The notes below the pieces were generated by a model. The model saw only the letters and a program-made list of their open reading frames with translations, made no database searches and had not been told where the DNA came from. Positions 1-11,300 of a stretch of 61,496 bases of DNA are shown here, piece after piece. Position 1 is the stretch's first letter. Each line of letters starts with the position of its first letter. The DNA comes from a virus, in IMG/VR virus record IMGVR_UViG_3300021963_000137, positions 1 to 61,496 of that record; one strand, given 5' to 3'. The position numbers and the translations under genes are program-made.

Positions 1-137
1 AAAATGCTCAATCATTATTTGAAGTAGCTGATAAAACATGTTATGGTGGTTTGAATACTTATATTGGTGACTATCTTAGAGACTTAGGTAAATTACATTG
101 GAAAGTAAAAGCAACTATTGGAAAGAGTTTTAAATGA
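1..137 (+). CDS. Dps-like protein, C-terminal fragment (left copy)
   Basis: This is the last 44 codons and stop of the Dps/ferritin-like gene that is complete at 59054-59515; the window opens inside it. The fragment differs from the complete copy by one silent base near its end. Its stop overlaps the start of the next gene by four bases (ATGA). Confidence 0.85.
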   Translation, partial: NAQSLFEVADKTCYGGLNTYIGDYLRDLGKLHWKVKATIGKSFK

Positions 138-388
138 AACAATATCAAAACTATAACATCTTTGCTTTAAGAGGTGATAGAGAAACATCTGACATGGATG
201 TATGTACAAATCTAGGGTTAGACCCTAAACTAGCTGGTACGCCAGATATTAATGAAGCTGCTATCCGAAAGATGCACAAAGATAATTATGAAGGATACCT
301 TACAAAAGGTTATTCTCCAGATGAAGCTTTATCTTTGGCTGATACAAATGCAGATAGTGTTCGTCAAGAAATTAAAAGACTGATTTAA
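134..388 (+). CDS. Conserved small protein, 84 aa (left copy)
   Basis: Function not recognised. The protein is soluble and mainly polar, with no membrane segment or cysteine cluster apart from one Cys. It begins at an ATGA overlap with the Dps-like gene, implying translational coupling, and is the last gene of the plus-strand arm before the bidirectional terminator. The second copy at 59512-59766 differs by one conservative residue (Asp to Glu in the HKDNYEG stretch), which supports it being a real, selected gene. Confidence 0.75.
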   Translation: MKQYQNYNIFALRGDRETSDMDVCTNLGLDPKLAGTPDINEAAIRKMHKDNYEGYLTKGYSPDEALSLADTNADSVRQEIKRLI

Positions 389-395
389 AAAAAAT

Positions 396-425
396 AGCCC
401 TTCAAGGAATTATCCTTGAGGGGCT
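396..425. terminator. Bidirectional rho-independent terminator
   Basis: Stem AGCCCTTCAAGGA / TCCTTGAGGGGCT with one G-T wobble, loop ATTA. It is followed by TTTTTATTTT on the plus strand and by an equivalent U-run on the minus strand (the A-run at 386-394). It lies exactly between the ends of the converging arms (plus-strand 84-aa gene, minus-strand virion RNA polymerase), so it can stop transcription from both sides. The stem is related to the hairpin at 40630-40659. Confidence 0.9.
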
Positions 426-435
426 TTTTATTTTG

Positions 436-3400
436 CTATGCGTGAGTCATCTGAGCAATACCATGTTTTATTACATTACCGTTTGTACGTAATGCTTTAA
501 AACCTTGATCTACTTTTCCTTCAAATTCATTTGCAAAAATCTTAAACATATTTTCTGCACCACCTAATTGTTGGTAAGATTCAATCATATTAAATAAGTC
601 TCTAAATTGTGAACCAGATACTGTTAGATTAGGTATACCATCAATCCAACCTGCTTTCTTAGCTTTATCTAATAATTGATTGTTCTTTGCTTTAAGATCT
701 TCCCAACTTTTGATTGAATCTTTTGATCTATTTTTAATATACGCTTCATACTCTGGACTATTATTAGTCTTCTTATTTAAGTCTTCAAAGAAAGCCCCTA
801 ATGCAGGGAAATCTCCTTTAGTACCTATACCTACGTCTGATGCACCAGCTGTTCTTCTAAACACTTCGTCTTTAGCTTTAATGTAAGCATTCTCTAATTG
901 TTTAGCAAACTTTTTAATTTCAGGTATTGCCTGAGGAATTGCTACGTTATTATAAGTATTACGATAAAGATGCATTGTATCCATTGTTGTGATTAATGAA
1001 TCATGAACAGTAGCTACTGGTAAAGGAATTTTTCTATCCGCATTTAAATCTAACATCATTAGCTTAAGCAAGTCAGCATCAGTAGATTGAATAGGCATAA
1101 CACCTAATAACCTAGACAATGCAGAGCCAAGAGCATTTTCAAACAAATCAAATTTATTTTTGGCTTTGTTATAGAATGATTGATTAGGTTTACCAGCAGC
1201 AGCATTGTACATTCTTCTTGCAGCTTGTACTTCAACAATACCTTCAGGAGCTAAATAAGTATTTGTTTCAATACCTCTATCTACAGTAGTATATGGTTGT
1301 CCTTCAGGAGTCATACCCGTTCCTTCTATATCTCTGAATTGATCAGGAATAAAACCTAAGTCAACAGAAGAATATACAGTGTCATCACCCGTAATACCTT
1401 TTAAAATAGGTATTGAGTTAATAACAGCAAACATACGACCAACCTTTTTAAGCATTCTAGTAAAGCTAGGGTCAATTACTTTTCTTAGAGTTGCATCTAA
1501 TGCGTTAGCTAAATCTTGAGCTGCTTCCGTTGAACTATTGTAATTGGGTAAAACATATTCAGCAAATACAGAATTATATTCTTGAGAATTTTCTAAGAAA
1601 GATAATACATGATCAAAGAACATTCCAGAATCTTTACCATAAGAATTCTGCATTAAAGGTGCCTTAAATAAATCAGTTGCTAATTTTTCATTGACTGCAT
1701 TGCTAAAGAAATTTTTCCAACCATCAAGTCTATCTTTGTTATCAACAATTATATTAGATAAATTATCACCAATAATACTTAAAGCATAGCCACGCATATC
1801 AGATAAGTTAGGGTTATAAGAACCTAATCTAATTGCAACTGTTGGTTTACCTGCATACAAAGATTGAATAAAGATACCATTTTGGTTTCCATCATCATAG
1901 TTTAAAGCACTAAGCTTAATAAAACGATTAGCCATTGCTGGATCTATTGCTGCCATACCTAATTGAGCAAAGTCATCATAAAGATTTTGATGTGACTGGG
2001 CTTCACCTCTAGGCATATTAGCAAGTAGGTTAACAATGTTTGATCCTTCAGCTACATTACCTGATAACCAATCATTATATTCTTTACCTAACATACCTAA
2101 ATGTTTACCAATCTCAGGTGTATACATTCTAATTAATTGTATCTCAGGTTGTTTAACAATATCTTTATTGAGTACAGTTGGGTCACCACTATAACTATAG
2201 TAATTAACTACAGCACATTCCATAAGACCAAGAGCAGTTCTTTCATCAGGAGTTAATGCCATTAAAGCTTTGTTACGGGCTTTACCTGACTTGCTAAATA
2301 TACCCATTGCTTTGTCTTGTAAGTTTTTAATTTTTACAGGATCAAAGAAATGATTAGCGTAAGTTAAACCTTGAATACCAAAGTTAAGCATCTCACGAGT
2401 AGCATTTTTAGACGCTAGTATATCAGTTCCAGCATTAGTTCTGAAAAATCGTTGGTTAGCCATTGAATGAGAGTAACCTGTATACACTACACCTTTAATC
2501 TTCTGAGCATTTGCTAAATCATATTCCATAAATTGAATAGCATTATTTATAGTAGTTTTTGCATGTTGATTTTGTAACTCAACAAATTTAGCTCTAGATA
2601 CTGGGTCATTATTATTATAGTCACTAGGGGGTTTAACTCTTTGTTTAAGCTTATTGTAGTCTGATAAAGATACTTTATGACGTTTAGCAAATGGACTTGA
2701 AGAATAGAAGCCTTCTGGACCATCTACCATATTTTTTTTAATATCTTCTAATTGAATACTAGTAGACAACATGGCTTTTGGTAGGAAAATTTCACCGATA
2801 GAACTAAATATATCTTTAACTGTTTCAGCTACAGGTTGTTTAGCACCTTCTATAAATAAAGAATTCTTTGTACCTTGTGAACCAGGCTTAATAAAATTAG
2901 AACCAGATATTTGTGGTACCTTAGAAGGTAAAGATCTACGTTCATCACCAGCTAATGCAGCAGACATATAGCTTAATTCAGCTGCTAAATCTTTCATTTC
3001 TTTAGAAGAACCATACACAATATTATTATCTTTATCTAACATAGGCAGGTGACGATGTTGAGCAATCTCTGCTTCAACTTTAGCTTCTGCTAATTGTCTT
3101 ACTGCTTGAGCAGGTATATTCATACCTAAGTTAGATAAGGCATTGTGCATTGAAGCAATAGTAGAGTTAACCAAATTAGTTTTTGGTTGGGCATCCATAA
3201 GATTACCGTTTTTGTCTCTTACTTCAGCAACATCTTCAAACGGATCTGTCTTAATACCATTTTTAAATAATCGTGTTTGCTCAGTAGCTCGTGCATGCGC
3301 AATACCTAACACTGTAGAGATTGGTCTGGCATATTCTAAAGGAATATTATTAGTATTTAAAATTTCTAAACCAGCAGGAACACCATAGTACCCTTCAGCA

Positions 3401-4050
3401 GTACTTCTAATAACAGCTTCAGGGCTAAACAAATCAGCAGCAGTAGCATCTGACACCATGCTTAATGCAGGTGCTGCACTATCAGCCCATTGTTTAATAA
3501 TACTATCATCCATACCCATAAATTGAGAAGTACCAGCTGGCATAGATTCTGCTGAAGATACTTCTGCTCTTGCCCTAAGAATAGCTTGACCTGCCTCTAC
3601 TGGATCTTCAGTCATTAAGGCAGGAGCCATATTAGGTCTGGTAGATAAGTCAACTTCTTGTTGTTGACCATACTCAGCCATAGTAATAGGCTGAGTCATA
3701 TACTCACCAGTCTGAGGGTCAAACTGAGGCATACCCTGTTCATCTTCTACTAGGCTAAGTCTTTCTCGACCAGCAAGAGATGATTGAGTAGCCTGAGCTA
3801 GGTCTTCAGGAGTTGATTGTGCAGATAACCTATCTATATTAACTGGACCAGCAATACCCCCAGCGGGTAGGGGTACTACAGGAATAGGCTGTGGATTATA
3901 TACATCCATAGCTTGTTTAACTGCTTCTGTCCCAGGTATTTCTACCTGAGGTGCAGCACCAGTACCAAAGGCTTGGTTAGAGAATGCTTGCAATTGCTCT
4001 GCACTTAAAGGTGCTTTGCCTTGCGTATTTACATTTACATTAATTGCCAT
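436..4050 (-). CDS. Virion-type single-subunit RNA polymerase, 1204 aa
   Basis: Last gene of the structural arm, directly abutting the 1433-aa ejection protein, with SD AAGGA before the ATG. The sequence shows the single-subunit RNA polymerase motifs in order. There is a QR pair at 533-534 in the place of the T/DxxGR motif. Motif A is DGNQNGI with Asp720 (T7 DGSCSGI, D537). Motif B is K796 with Y804-G805 eight residues on, the exact T7 K631/Y639 and N4 K670/Y678 spacing. An STDADLL stretch at 989-995 matches the T7 HSQDGSHL region. Motif C is VHDS with H1016-D1017. The Arg four residues before the motif B Lys is Thr792. About 500 N-terminal and 190 C-terminal residues flank the core. By N4 analogy it would be packaged and ejected to transcribe early genes. 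It is far shorter than N4 vRNAP (about 3500 aa). Packaging is inferred from gene position only. Confidence 0.85.
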   Translation of the reverse strand: MAINVNVNTQGKAPLSAEQLQAFSNQAFGTGAAPQVEIPGTEAVKQAMDVYNPQPIPVVPLPAGGIAGPVNIDRLSAQSTPEDLAQATQSSLAGRERLSLVEDEQGMPQFDPQTGEYMTQPITMAEYGQQQEVDLSTRPNMAPALMTEDPVEAGQAILRARAEVSSAESMPAGTSQFMGMDDSIIKQWADSAAPALSMVSDATAADLFSPEAVIRSTAEGYYGVPAGLEILNTNNIPLEYARPISTVLGIAHARATEQTRLFKNGIKTDPFEDVAEVRDKNGNLMDAQPKTNLVNSTIASMHNALSNLGMNIPAQAVRQLAEAKVEAEIAQHRHLPMLDKDNNIVYGSSKEMKDLAAELSYMSAALAGDERRSLPSKVPQISGSNFIKPGSQGTKNSLFIEGAKQPVAETVKDIFSSIGEIFLPKAMLSTSIQLEDIKKNMVDGPEGFYSSSPFAKRHKVSLSDYNKLKQRVKPPSDYNNNDPVSRAKFVELQNQHAKTTINNAIQFMEYDLANAQKIKGVVYTGYSHSMANQRFFRTNAGTDILASKNATREMLNFGIQGLTYANHFFDPVKIKNLQDKAMGIFSKSGKARNKALMALTPDERTALGLMECAVVNYYSYSGDPTVLNKDIVKQPEIQLIRMYTPEIGKHLGMLGKEYNDWLSGNVAEGSNIVNLLANMPRGEAQSHQNLYDDFAQLGMAAIDPAMANRFIKLSALNYDDGNQNGIFIQSLYAGKPTVAIRLGSYNPNLSDMRGYALSIIGDNLSNIIVDNKDRLDGWKNFFSNAVNEKLATDLFKAPLMQNSYGKDSGMFFDHVLSFLENSQEYNSVFAEYVLPNYNSSTEAAQDLANALDATLRKVIDPSFTRMLKKVGRMFAVINSIPILKGITGDDTVYSSVDLGFIPDQFRDIEGTGMTPEGQPYTTVDRGIETNTYLAPEGIVEVQAARRMYNAAAGKPNQSFYNKAKNKFDLFENALGSALSRLLGVMPIQSTDADLLKLMMLDLNADRKIPLPVATVHDSLITTMDTMHLYRNTYNNVAIPQAIPEIKKFAKQLENAYIKAKDEVFRRTAGASDVGIGTKGDFPALGAFFEDLNKKTNNSPEYEAYIKNRSKDSIKSWEDLKAKNNQLLDKAKKAGWIDGIPNLTVSGSQFRDLFNMIESYQQLGGAENMFKIFANEFEGKVDQGFKALRTNGNVIKHGIAQMTHA

Positions 4051-7000
4051 TTATTTTCCTTTAAAAGCATTTACAAGTTCTTCTGCCGTATAGTTACTTA
4101 CTACAGGGAAACTACCAATAACAGGCATAGCTCTCATTATCTTTTTAGCGCCCTTCATTTCTTTTCCTTCAGCTATATTGTATGCACCTTCAATAGGCTT
4201 AGCTACCCATGATACAACAGGTGAAGCACCCTTAGCTTTATCTACAGCCCATTCTAAAGGCTTCTCCGTAAATTTAGCACTACTAAATTCAATAGTAGGT
4301 GATATAGCTTCAGTTATCTTTTCTGCCTGACCAATTAAACCTGATGAATTTAAAATACGTTGAGCTTTCTTTGCTCTACTTTTTACATAAGGGCTATCTT
4401 CACCATAAGATAATTGATCTTTAAACATATTAACAAAAGCACTCATAATTAATGTCATACCCATAGTAGCAAAAGCATCATACCTCATACCAACACTACC
4501 ATTAAGGATGTGTTGCTTATATAGTCTGGGTAGTAGAACTGCTGTAGCTGTACCCATAAACTTTTGCATAGTGGTAACCATTTTAAACCTTGGATCATTA
4601 TAAATCTTTGGTGTGTTAAATGGTTGTGGATTAACAATACGAGAATCAACAAAATTAATTAATGCAGTATAAATATTATCTTGTATAGCTTCATATATAG
4701 GAGCATTTTGTTCTGTATTTAAAAATCCACCTTCAAAAGGAGACATATTAAACTGACTTCCCATAACATCTATTGCATTAAGCATATGAGGTACATTTAA
4801 ACCATACTGCTGTAATTGAATTAAAGCTTGTTGTTGTTCTACAGTTAAACCTTGCCCAGTAGCAAATGCAACATCACGAATAGCAGGGTCAACTCCACTA
4901 AGTGTGTTAAGTTGGGTCATCATAATATCACCAGCAACACTAAGAACAGCCATACGGTTAGCATCTGTCTGCGCTCTTAAAGAAATAGCAGAAACAAACA
5001 CACCCATAATCTTACGTAGTTTGTTAGTATCAGTACCACCAAAGTCATATTTGTTAGATGCATCAAAGCCAGCTTCATGAAAACCTAATCTACTAAAAGT
5101 TTTTCTATTGTAATATCTTTCATGTAGATTATCTATTTCTTTTTGAATTGCATCAAGAGATGCTTGAGAAGCATTAGGTGCATTTAATTTAGAATTTAAC
5201 TCATCTAATCTTTCCTGTAAACTTACATCAGGTATTTGTCTTAAATGCTTAATACCAAATAATGAGGCAGCAAATGATGCACCCTTAGCCATATCAGTAG
5301 CATATTCAGTAGCATATTCTTGTGCATAGGTAGAAAATTGTTTTCCTAATAATTTAGCAGGAGTACCTAAGCTTGCTAAGGTTGCTTCAGCTTGAGAAGA
5401 AATAGCTGCTTTAGATAATGAAGATAACAATGCTGCTGTAACTAAATAATTTTGTAAAGAAGATATAAAAGGACTTTCAATATTATTGTAGTCGTTATTA
5501 GTAATATCATACCATGCTCTTACTTCTGTTGTTGCAGCTTTAAAAGCTTTTTCATCAAACACTCCATTAGAGTCATTAAATTCACCTGCATCTTTGGCAG
5601 CTAATAAAAGCTTACCAAGGATATTACCATCTTTTCCAAGATAAGTTGCATGCATCACTTGATGAGCTGTTCTTTCTTTCATATGCTCAATACTATCAAG
5701 GATATTACTATGAAATATATGTTGCAAATTAGGATTAGTAAAGAAACCATATTGGGATAAATAGTCTACTGCAGCACTTGCTTTTGTTCTATTAGAGCTA
5801 TTAAGGTTATTAACAGCAGTAGTAGCTTCTGATCTTGTTGCTCCACTATTAACCATTTCATTTACAATAAGTGGTTTATTATTATTAAGCTTAGGAACAT
5901 CAATACGAGATGATTGAAATAAAGCATTTTCATCTAGTAAATGATTAAATGGTAACCCAGCATCAATAGCAGATTGTGCCATTGATTTTCTAGTATTATC
6001 TAATTTTTCTTTCCAATTTTGAAGAATAACATTTTGTTCTGTATTAAGTGGAAGTTGTAAACCCTGAGACCAATAATTGTTATAAGCCTCTTTTACCATT
6101 TCATTAACAGACTGTTTGTTAACACCAAAACCCATTATACCAGTTAACTTAGAAGCTAAATCGTATGCTCCACCATCAGACCATTTACCCATAAGCTTTT
6201 GTTGAAATACAGAAGCAGAGTCTCCTGGTAATATACCAAAACCTCCCATTATAGCTTTAAGGTAGGCTGAATTATATTTAAAGTTACCATTAGAATCTGT
6301 AATACTTGGGATAGCAGTATGGCTTAGTTGTCTCCACAAAGATAATGGATCAGAAATTGTTTGCTTAATACCTTCAAACCAACCTTTGTTTGTAGGTAAA
6401 TTAGTTAAAGAGGTATCAGGATGATTTGAGGGTTGAACAGCAGTTTGTCGAGCTAATTGAGTAATATCAACATGACCACCATTTTGAGTTGCTAACCGTT
6501 CTTGATTATCAGCTTGAAATGCTTGTGAATCTCCAACAGCTTTATCATAAAGTCTTTGAGCGTCTACAGCTGAATGCCATCCAGCCATATCAGTTACGCC
6601 TCTTGCTCCATGAAAACCAGCACCCATAACAGCACCACCAACAAAGGCATCTTCTAACTGGTCTTTATAATCTAAATTATATTTATAATTACGATTAAAT
6701 TGACCTGATTGACCTAGCATTTGAAGCTCTTGTTGTAATAACTCAGTACCACCTTCACCACCAGCAGCTATAGTAGCTCTTCCAGTAGCTTTAGCAGCAC
6801 CTTCCATAGATAACAATTGCCTTGTAGCAAATTCTTTTCCAAAGCCTGTGAATGCTAATATCTCTTGTTTAGTAGCTTCTTGTAAAATCTTTTCAGCTTC
6901 TACTCTAGTTGCTGCCTTACCATTTTGAATCATAGCATTAATAACTTCTTCTTTACCTGTAATAGTAAATAAATTAGCACCTAATTTACCAGATAAAAAA

Positions 7001-8352
7001 TCAAGACCTATTCTATCTAATGTACCCGAACCAACACCAGCAGCAATAGCTAATGGTACATTCTTTTTGTCATCAGGTTGGTCAGCATAAAATTGTCCTG
7101 TATAAAGAAAAGAACCAGGTACTGTAGATAAAGCTAAACCTAAAGACGAACCACCAGAGGCATATGCAGCACCCATTGTAATAATCATTTGAGGTAATGT
7201 ACCTGCAAACAAATTACCTGTGTATGTTAATGTATCTTTGGCAGTATTCCACCAACCTGAATCAGTATTAATATCTCTAAATGAAGATAATGTTGCAGGT
7301 AAATCTGCTTGAGTCATTTTAATACCATTGACATGAGCCTTAGCATTGTCTTTAAGTTCATCCCAACCAGTCTTTTCACCAACCATTTCTACGTTACCCC
7401 AAAAGCCTTTGGATATGTCTTTAAGAGCACTGTATAACACTGTACCTTGTTGATTATAAGCTTGGTTCATTATAGTTCTGTCATCATGACGAAACTGTAC
7501 ACCACCTACTATATCAGGCAAATAGGAAGCATAAAACATTTGTTGTTGAGCTGCTTCTTTTTGTTTTAATAATTTAGCTTTAATTTCAGGAGGTATTTGT
7601 TGTCCACCATTTGTTGTGTAGGACATAGCTCCTTCAAAACCTACTGCATTAAAGTCAGGTACCATTTCAGGTTTACCTTCACTAGCTAGTATAGCATCAA
7701 TCTTTTTAATAGTATCTCTGGCATTATTAATACCTTTAATACCTGTACTGTTTTTATATGCAGCATATTGTTCTTCGTTAAAAGCATTTACCTTAGGAAC
7801 ATACTGACGTCTTCCCGCCTCAGCAAACTCCTTGTCCCTACGCTCATTTTCTTTAACTATTCCTGCTAATATAGGGTCTTTTTTAGCTCTTTCAGGAAAA
7901 GCTTTTAAGACAGTTTGCATGTTATAGTACTGAGCAGCAGACTCATCATCAGTAAATCTATTAGGTTCTACTGCACCTATTTTTGTTAAAAAGTTACCAG
8001 CACTTTCACCAGTACTAGGATTAATAACCTTAGCTACTTCACGATTATAACTGGATTTACCAGTAGGTTGTATATCAGTAAATCCAGCTTGATTAAGTAT
8101 CTTAGGAATTTGTGGTGCTACGCCTTGCTCCTGAGGAGGTATAAATATACCTTCATACCTATGACCAACCTCAGGCGCATTGTACCCTTCAATACGATAA
8201 GCTTTATTATTTACTTTAATAGTATCAGGATCAACCCATTGTTGAGTACCTTTTACTTGTTTGTTATTAACAGTTAAAGCAGAGCCTGAAGAAGGGGCTA
8301 TAGATGCTTTATCAGCGAGTACATCATCAACATAATCATCTAACGATTTCAT
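4051..8352 (-). CDS. Giant ejected internal virion protein with nuclease-like N-terminus, 1433 aa
   Basis: The second-largest protein; in T7-like order it occupies the place of the inner-core proteins that form the DNA-ejection conduit. Residues 40-125 look like a staphylococcal-nuclease (TNase) fold: DPDTIKV, then YRIEG with Arg53, APE with Glu61, and Arg104 in YNREVAK. These match the Arg-Glu-Arg catalytic triad pattern. Hydrophobic stretches occur near residues 385-420, about 1020 and about 1340 and could insert in membranes. No lytic transglycosylase motif was recognised. It is flanked tightly by the virion RNA polymerase and the 1031-aa protein. Ejection role is inferred from size, position and composition. 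Confidence 0.7.
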   Translation of the reverse strand: MKSLDDYVDDVLADKASIAPSSGSALTVNNKQVKGTQQWVDPDTIKVNNKAYRIEGYNAPEVGHRYEGIFIPPQEQGVAPQIPKILNQAGFTDIQPTGKSSYNREVAKVINPSTGESAGNFLTKIGAVEPNRFTDDESAAQYYNMQTVLKAFPERAKKDPILAGIVKENERRDKEFAEAGRRQYVPKVNAFNEEQYAAYKNSTGIKGINNARDTIKKIDAILASEGKPEMVPDFNAVGFEGAMSYTTNGGQQIPPEIKAKLLKQKEAAQQQMFYASYLPDIVGGVQFRHDDRTIMNQAYNQQGTVLYSALKDISKGFWGNVEMVGEKTGWDELKDNAKAHVNGIKMTQADLPATLSSFRDINTDSGWWNTAKDTLTYTGNLFAGTLPQMIITMGAAYASGGSSLGLALSTVPGSFLYTGQFYADQPDDKKNVPLAIAAGVGSGTLDRIGLDFLSGKLGANLFTITGKEEVINAMIQNGKAATRVEAEKILQEATKQEILAFTGFGKEFATRQLLSMEGAAKATGRATIAAGGEGGTELLQQELQMLGQSGQFNRNYKYNLDYKDQLEDAFVGGAVMGAGFHGARGVTDMAGWHSAVDAQRLYDKAVGDSQAFQADNQERLATQNGGHVDITQLARQTAVQPSNHPDTSLTNLPTNKGWFEGIKQTISDPLSLWRQLSHTAIPSITDSNGNFKYNSAYLKAIMGGFGILPGDSASVFQQKLMGKWSDGGAYDLASKLTGIMGFGVNKQSVNEMVKEAYNNYWSQGLQLPLNTEQNVILQNWKEKLDNTRKSMAQSAIDAGLPFNHLLDENALFQSSRIDVPKLNNNKPLIVNEMVNSGATRSEATTAVNNLNSSNRTKASAAVDYLSQYGFFTNPNLQHIFHSNILDSIEHMKERTAHQVMHATYLGKDGNILGKLLLAAKDAGEFNDSNGVFDEKAFKAATTEVRAWYDITNNDYNNIESPFISSLQNYLVTAALLSSLSKAAISSQAEATLASLGTPAKLLGKQFSTYAQEYATEYATDMAKGASFAASLFGIKHLRQIPDVSLQERLDELNSKLNAPNASQASLDAIQKEIDNLHERYYNRKTFSRLGFHEAGFDASNKYDFGGTDTNKLRKIMGVFVSAISLRAQTDANRMAVLSVAGDIMMTQLNTLSGVDPAIRDVAFATGQGLTVEQQQALIQLQQYGLNVPHMLNAIDVMGSQFNMSPFEGGFLNTEQNAPIYEAIQDNIYTALINFVDSRIVNPQPFNTPKIYNDPRFKMVTTMQKFMGTATAVLLPRLYKQHILNGSVGMRYDAFATMGMTLIMSAFVNMFKDQLSYGEDSPYVKSRAKKAQRILNSSGLIGQAEKITEAISPTIEFSSAKFTEKPLEWAVDKAKGASPVVSWVAKPIEGAYNIAEGKEMKGAKKIMRAMPVIGSFPVVSNYTAEELVNAFKGK

Positions 8353-8369
8353 AATAACCCCTTTTCAGT

Positions 8370-11300
8370 TTATTTTTTCTTAGGTTCAGTATAGGATTTC
8401 CATTTAGGAAGACCACTTGTTTCTGCTATAGCCCAATCTTGGAACGTGCTATAGTTCTCCTGAGTATAACCCGATTTTTCCATTTTAGTTCTAACATCTG
8501 CTGGTATATTCTTATAAGCCCTTTTTAAAGCTTCATATGCAGCTTGATCATCTATCACTACATTATCTTTATTATATTTATTTTGAATAACTCTATCTAA
8601 AGCATTAGTAAATTCAGCCATAGATTTTCCAGATAAATTTTTACCATTAGGCTTCCACAAATCTTTGTCAGAGGGACTTGTAGTTTTAGCAATATTACTT
8701 CTAATAACTTTCCTAATACCGTCAGGATCTTGAAGTCCACTTTCTACAAGTTGAGGAATAGCTAAATTCATAACATCTGCTTTGCTATCAATAGTTAGTC
8801 CTCCAGGAATACTAGAAAGTATTCTATTAGAATTATTAGCTACTGCTTTAGCATTAAAAGGTTTTCCATCTTTATCTTTAGCACCTTCAGGTATTAAAGC
8901 TTCAACCTTTCTAGCAACAGTATCTTCTTCATATCGATGAGCTTCAATACTTTTAACAGCGTTAAATGGAATTAACCTACCATCCATAGTCTGATACTGA
9001 CCTTTATGATATTGAACTGGCATAAGTTCACCATCTACAAGCATCATATCGGGTTTCTTAGGATACTTACCTTTACCACCACCTTCGCCATCATCATCAC
9101 TACCACTACCATTTTTACGACCATACCCAGGAGGATAATGCTGAACATTAGCTGCTAGATATGTAGTAACAGCACGCATATTATTCATCCAGTCTTCAGG
9201 TGTTTCAAAATTACCTTTTAACATACTCATAGCTTGACTTCTTACTGCAGGAGATACATCCATAGCTAAATACTTTTGTAAATTATCACTAAGATGCTCT
9301 TGATCTTTTCTGGCAGCAGCAGATTTTTCGTAAGTCCATTTGTTATCTTCTTTTAACTGTTGGAATTTACGGTATTGTATTTCGCTTTCAGCTCTAGCTT
9401 CTTCTTTTCTTTCTGCTAAAGATAATCTTTTCTCATTAAGTTTCCTATCAGCTTCTGCTTTCTTATCGGCTTTAGCTTGTCCAGCTAATGTAATAGCAGT
9501 ACGCATATCTTCACGTTCAGCTTGAGCAGCTAATTGCTTATCTTGACGCTTGTTAGCCTCTTCTTGAGCCTGTCTACGTAAAGAAGTTTCAAATGCTTGT
9601 CTACCACCATAAGATAATGCACGAGCAGTGTCATAACCCATAGCACGACCTGCTACAGTAGCTACAGCTAATCGAGCAACTTCCTGATCATTTAAACCTA
9701 AGACACTCTTAATACCTTTGTATGTAAATAAATCTTTAAGCGAATCAATAGCAGACTCATCGTCTTTATTAGCTATAGCTTTATCAACAGCTTTTTGAGA
9801 ACCTTTTAATTGTTTAATCCAATATTCAGGTCTGGTATCATCATCTTCTGGTTTTAATGGAGGAACAATTTTACCTTCATTAGCATCTATTATTGCTTGC
9901 ATCTCAGCATTAAATGCTTGTTTAGCATTTGGATCAGGGATGAATGCAACTGGCTCTACAGGCATGTTGATGGTACTATTGTTACCACCAACAGACTTAG
10001 CTACAACAGGAGGAGGTACAGGAAAACGATCTTTACCTTCAACAACTACCTTAGGTTTAGCAGCAAGCATTGGTAAAGGTTCAATTACTTCCATACCTAC
10101 ATTTTTAAAAGGTCTTTCTGGGATGTCAAATTCTGAACTAACACTACCATTGATTTTTGCTTGTACATCTTTAAGCTTCATGTCTGCAGTTACATCTGGA
10201 TAAGCAGAACGAGGAACAGCATCTTCTATTTTATCTTTTGTTGTAGAAATATTAACTAGATTTTCAGGGATTACCTTTTGTTGATAATCTATTACTGGGC
10301 CAGCAATTACTGTTGGTTCAAGTATAGGGCTAGACTCAGGTACATCTTCAACACCATTTTCATAATGATAACTAGCTGAACTACCTCTATTAAAGTCATA
10401 TACTCTTTCAGTACCATCTTCAAAAGAAGAACCTGGTACATCAGAATGCTCATATGCTAATGATGGTACAGGTACTTGAATGGTACCTTCATTATAGTTC
10501 ATTAATTGAGGTACTGCAGAAGTGCCGTCAGCATATAACGTATCAGTATATCCTACAGGTATTTTAACACCTAGTCTATCAGAAAAAGGTGATTGACCAG
10601 CATTAACTCGCATGTCTCTATAAGCAGCAGCTTTATTAGCTATTGCATCATTCATTTGACCTTGAGTAATTAATTGAACTTCTTTGTTACTTAATGTAGG
10701 AACTAAACTAGGGTATTGACCCTTATTATCATCAAGAGTATACTCAGTCATTGCACTAGGTCTAATAGATATTTCTTGATTATAAACAGGTATTTCACCC
10801 ATATAACCTTTTCCTTTAGGCATAGGCATCTCATATGATATTGAACCTTGAGTAGGATTATCATTCTGATAACGGAAGCCGTCAGGAGCTAACCCTTTAC
10901 CTTTAACTTTTTTAGTACCATCTTTGTATCCAGCAGCCTGTTGTACTCTACTAGGGATAACATCTGAGTTAACAATGTTAATAGAGCCATCACGAAATTC
11001 TAAAAAACCTTTTTTAGTTTTGTTAGCTTTTCTACCTTCTTGAACCATACGTTTAATAATGGGTTTATTCTTAGGGTCTTGTGCGGCAGGTTCAGGGATA
11101 ACAGCTTCGCCAGGAGTTAGCATAGCAGGTACTGTATCTGTATTTTGTTTAGCAGCTTTCCTAGCTTTAGCAGCATCTTCTGCTTGATATGGCAACATGT
11201 GCTGACCACGTTTAAATAGTTCTGTCCCTGCTAATGGGTTAGGTGATTTAACTTTTAATGGAGCACCTAAGGTACCCATCTTATATTTGTGAACGTCTTC

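Larger units (their letters stand above)
1..2117. repeat. Left copy of a 2.1-kb terminal overlap
   Basis: Bases 1-2117 match 59379-61496 from end to end with one single-base indel (in the A-run after the 84-aa gene) and about 70-75 substitutions by eye, roughly 96-97 % identity. Most changes are silent in the reading frames they cross. This means the window runs once around a genome of about 59.38 kb and then overlaps itself. Real phage terminal repeats are normally identical, so sequence from two related strains is the likelier explanation. Confidence 0.93.
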
